A model generated the notes under the pieces. That model was not told where the DNA came from, made no database searches, and saw only the letters and a list, made by a program, of their open reading frames with translations. The position numbers and the translations under genes were made by a program. A stretch of DNA of 24,378 nucleotides from Bacteroidota bacterium (GTDB taxonomy: Bacteria > Bacteroidota > Bacteroidia > Bacteroidales > Lentimicrobiaceae), in the NCBI GenBank assembly GCA_023428585.1, contig JAEYXG010000226.1, positions 1-24,378 on the forward strand, written 5' to 3'. Below are positions 22,513-24,378 of the stretch, in pieces (position 1 is the first letter of the stretch; each line of letters starts with the position of its first letter).

Positions 22513-23345
22513 AACCGGGGATTAAATAGGTCAATATATCGGTGTTTCTCCAACTCATTTAATGCATAACTCACCTGAATATCAGGTTCTAAAGCAAGCA
22601 CATCAATTGTCTTGATGTATTTTCTCAATATTTTGATCAAATCAGAATTAAGGTCAACATTTCCCGACAGTTTCATTTCAACCTTTTCCTGATTTACTTT
22701 CAGTTGGTCAATAACAAAAATTGTATAATACACGAGATCTTCAGGTGCCTTATAACTGAAGTTATTACAAAATATCAATTTCCCATCATTCAATATTATT
22801 AAATCGAAATTATCATTATGGACATTCAGAAACATTGTTGAAGCTCTGGCATTTCGATATCGGGGAAGGATGAAATTCAAAAAAGCCACAACACCGGGCA
22901 AAGTCACTGACTGTGGAAAGAAATCTTGAATAATTTGAGAATATGCCAAATTTGTGGCGTAGATTAAAGTTGCATCATCAAAAAGCAACTTGCACATCAT
23001 CAACTCTTCATCATTTTCCCGGTGATTTACAAATTGAAAATACTCTTCAACCTTATCAGGTACAAACAAGGCACCGGGTACAATTGTATATTTGGAGGTT
23101 GGAGTAATGCATACAGTTTTATTGTACAATCCACGTAATATCTCACTCTTTGCAATGAATTCATATATCTCTGATGCTCCGGCAAGCATTATTGACTCAA
23201 AGCCTATATACTTTAGGTTTATCTGATCTTGTATTGAAAACAAAAGTCCATCCGGCTGCAGCCGGATGGACAAATTGTATTTTTCACTTGAGGCCTTGTC
23301 AAATATTCGGTCAAAACAACTTAATGTTGTACGAAGGCCGGTCAT
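22500..23345 (-). CDS. DUF3822 family protein
   Basis: This 281-residue protein has the features of DUF3822, a Bacteroidota family of unknown function. The opening FDRIFDKASSEKYNLSIRLQPDG followed by LLFSIQD resembles the family's 'F...fd...t..Y.LsI.lspdGfSFsi.d'. The rest suggests an ASKHA-like (actin/Hsp70 nucleotidase-type) two-lobed fold: VTLPGVVAFLNFIL, TMFLNVHNDNFDLIILNDGKLIFCNNFSY, and a C-terminal LSGNVDLNSDLIKILRKYI segment. I see no catalytic residues. The frame extends to 23441 inside the upstream gene; I use the ATG at 23345, 10 bases after that gene's stop. It overlaps rsmD by 13 bases. A perfect 26-bp palindrome lies within it at 23246-23271. Confidence 0.8.
   Translation of the reverse strand: MTGLRTTLSCFDRIFDKASSEKYNLSIRLQPDGLLFSIQDQINLKYIGFESIMLAGASEIYEFIAKSEILRGLYNKTVCITPTSKYTIVPGALFVPDKVEEYFQFVNHRENDEELMMCKLLFDDATLIYATNLAYSQIIQDFFPQSVTLPGVVAFLNFILPRYRNARASTMFLNVHNDNFDLIILNDGKLIFCNNFSYKAPEDLVYYTIFVIDQLKVNQEKVEMKLSGNVDLNSDLIKILRKYIKTIDVLALEPDIQVSYALNELEKHRYIDLFNPRLCEL
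23246..23271. repeat. Perfect 26-bp palindrome inside the DUF3822 gene
   Basis: Each half reads GTCCATCCGGCTG inward (23246-23258) with its exact reverse complement at 23259-23271. It has no mismatch and no spacer, and it is GC-rich in an AT-rich context. It encodes LSIRLQPDG on the minus strand, so it is compatible with coding sequence. Confidence 0.7.
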
Positions 23346-23355
23346 GTTATAGAAA

Positions 23356-23955
23356 TTATTCCCAGTTCCCGTCAGTAGAGGCTTCAGTAAGTGAACCCAT
23401 ACGAATACCGGGGTATTTGTTAATTCTTTTTTGACGCTCAATCAAATTGATAACATCCTGTTCATCCTTATCATACATATAGTATTCGTATGGTACAAGA
23501 ACCTCAATTACGCTAACCATTACACCTCCCTTGTCTATCTTTCCGGTCTTCATCTCAAAGCGACGACCGTCAGAGAAAGGAATGATTGCCAGATCTTCAA
23601 CTTTAAAATTCTCTCTTTTTGAATAGAGTGAATCAGCAATTTTAATATATCCAACCGTATCGTTAATTGTTCGGGTAAACGTTGTATCTGTTGGATCAGC
23701 AACCATTGTTACCACCGGAATTTCACCGTTCTTCAGAAAATCAAATAAAGTATCAAAACTTGAAGTATAAGCATTATTGAATTGCTTATACAAATTCTGA
23801 GCCGTTCTGATATCCTTTAACTTGTTAACGATCTGCTCATTTCTACGATTTAGTTCATCCTGAAAACGAACAGGTTTCATTATTGATGCATAAAGAAAGT
23901 AGCCCAGTACAATAATAACCACTCCCAGAGCAATCTTAATAATTGTGCTTTTCAT
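23356..23955 (-). CDS. Membrane-anchored protein of unknown function, upstream of DUF3822
   Basis: This 199-residue protein has one N-terminal hydrophobic segment (about residues 5-22, IIKIALGVVIIVLGYFLYA), then a long charged helix (RFQDELNRRNEQIVNKLKDIRTAQNLYKQFN). A mixed alpha/beta C-terminal domain follows (for example FEMKTGKIDKGGVMVSVIEVLVPYEYYMYDKDEQDVINLI). It looks like a type II anchored protein exposed to the periplasm. The helix-plus-domain layout loosely recalls pilin-like proteins, but there is no prepilin cleavage motif, so I do not call it one. It is the first gene of the operon with DUF3822, rsmD and coaD. I use the ATG at 23955 and not 23979, because a TACATTTG box (23977-23984) lies 21 bases upstream and overlaps the earlier ATG. 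Confidence 0.75.
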   Translation of the reverse strand: MKSTIIKIALGVVIIVLGYFLYASIMKPVRFQDELNRRNEQIVNKLKDIRTAQNLYKQFNNAYTSSFDTLFDFLKNGEIPVVTMVADPTDTTFTRTINDTVGYIKIADSLYSKRENFKVEDLAIIPFSDGRRFEMKTGKIDKGGVMVSVIEVLVPYEYYMYDKDEQDVINLIERQKRINKYPGIRMGSLTEASTDGNWE

Positions 23956-23976
23956 AAGTATTGTTTTTTGCCAATG

Positions 23977-23984
23977 CAAATGTA
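23977..23984 (-). promoter_or_regulatory. Candidate -7 element for the membrane protein-DUF3822-rsmD-coaD operon
   Basis: The minus strand reads TACATTTG, 21 bases before the ATG at 23955. A second match, TATATTTG on the minus strand at 24050-24057, could give a longer leader. Confidence 0.5.
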
Positions 23985-24113
23985 TAATATTTTTTCAGAG
24001 ATTAATCCTACAATTAGAACGAAATTATTGTAACTCTCAACTTTTTGAGCAAATATATCCGCTGCTTTGTTAAATAAATACCCTGAATGAATAATTTTTG
24101 GCACGTTATTGGT

Positions 24114-24121
24114 TATATTTG
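24114..24121 (+). promoter_or_regulatory. Candidate -7 element for the gene at the right edge
   Basis: TATATTTG fits TAnnTTTG and ends 40 bases before the ATG at 24162. A TTTG at 24097-24100 is too close (13 bases) to be a standard -33 element. Confidence 0.5.
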
Positions 24122-24161
24122 CCAACGAGACAAACAAATTCAACTAAAACTAAAACAATAG

Positions 24162-24378
24162 ATGAAAATGACAATCAGATCATTAGCCATTTTAATAGTG
24201 ATGGCCCTTACCATTAATTCATTTGCACAAACCAAAGACGATGCGGTTAACGCTTACAACAAAGCAGTAACTCTTGCTTCCACTGATTTGCAGCAGGCAG
24301 TCAGTGCTATGAAGGAATCGGCAGCTATTGCTGCAAAAGTAGGTGTTGAGGCAGATACTATAGGACAAATGGCAAAAC
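24162..24378 (+). CDS. Exported protein, 3' part beyond window (possibly TPR-containing)
   Basis: The first 72 residues are visible. MKMTIRSLAILIVMALTINS followed by FAQ is a clear Sec signal peptide with a likely cleavage at FAQ. The mature start TKDDAVNAYNKAVTLAS, then DLQQAVSAMKESAAIAAKVG, has the spacing of paired amphipathic helices with small residues as in tetratricopeptide repeats, but one partial repeat is not enough to be sure. A second ATG two codons in (24168) is possible. It is divergent from the membrane protein-DUF3822 operon across a 206-base gap that holds the candidate promoters and nothing else I recognise. Confidence 0.7.
   Translation, partial: MKMTIRSLAILIVMALTINSFAQTKDDAVNAYNKAVTLASTDLQQAVSAMKESAAIAAKVGVEADTIGQMAK

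Noticed and set aside
1..24378. Mobile elements, CRISPR, tRNA or rRNA genes, riboswitches
   Set aside because: No transposase or integrase reading frames, no regularly spaced repeats, no recognisable tRNA or rRNA segments and no long structured leaders were seen.

Overview
This looks like a chromosomal window from an AT-rich member of the Bacteroidota, probably Bacteroidales-like; the order is my inference. The evidence is direct: upstream regions repeatedly carry the Bacteroidota -7 promoter element TAnnTTTG instead of a sigma70 -10 box, Shine-Dalgarno sequences are mostly absent, and several gene types are typical of the phylum (fused alpha/beta 2-oxoacid dehydrogenase E1, DUF3822, a PorV/PorQ-like barrel, an HhH-plus-barrel protein). 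No tRNA, rRNA, CRISPR array, insertion sequence, phage gene or attachment site was seen. No gene-free gap exceeds about 220 bp.

Layout. (1) 1-4786: a partial thiol-redox protein on the minus strand, then a fused E1 gene and an exported M3 peptidase, both ending in clear terminators. (2) 4804-8761: a DUF2461 gene faces away from a two-gene cassette encoding a PorV/PorQ-like outer-membrane barrel and an exported protein with a ComEA-type helix-hairpin-helix module plus a long barrel-like region. (3) 8819-11451: a POT peptide transporter and a TIGR01212 radical SAM protein, separated by a terminator. (4) 11434-13490: a 52-residue ribbon-helix-helix gene and an SPFH membrane protein on the minus strand, divergent from a YjjG-like HAD phosphatase. 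(5) 13534-18936: a small Cys/Lys-rich exported protein, then a minus-strand operon rsfS - ftsH - LUD protein - DUF2007 - cdsA - psd, combining ribosome silencing, membrane proteolysis and phospholipid synthesis. (6) 19028-21456: birA, convergent with pyrE plus an SRPBCC gene; pyrE is divergent from a NUDIX gene with almost no space between the start codons. (7) 21484-24378: a minus-strand operon of a membrane-anchored unknown protein, DUF3822, rsmD and coaD, divergent from a truncated exported protein.

The main anomaly is ftsH. The reading frame is intact over 696 codons except for one TAA that replaces the codon for the Walker B glutamate. It splits the gene into an N-terminal membrane/Walker A fragment and a C-terminal SRH/zinc-protease fragment. 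Other points of note are a perfect 26-bp palindrome inside the DUF3822 gene, TGCAA palindromes upstream of the SPFH/RHH pair, candidate leaderless transcripts for pyrE and the radical SAM gene, and the HhH-barrel cassette. I did not find a convincing wholly new defence or mobile system; most of the window is housekeeping.
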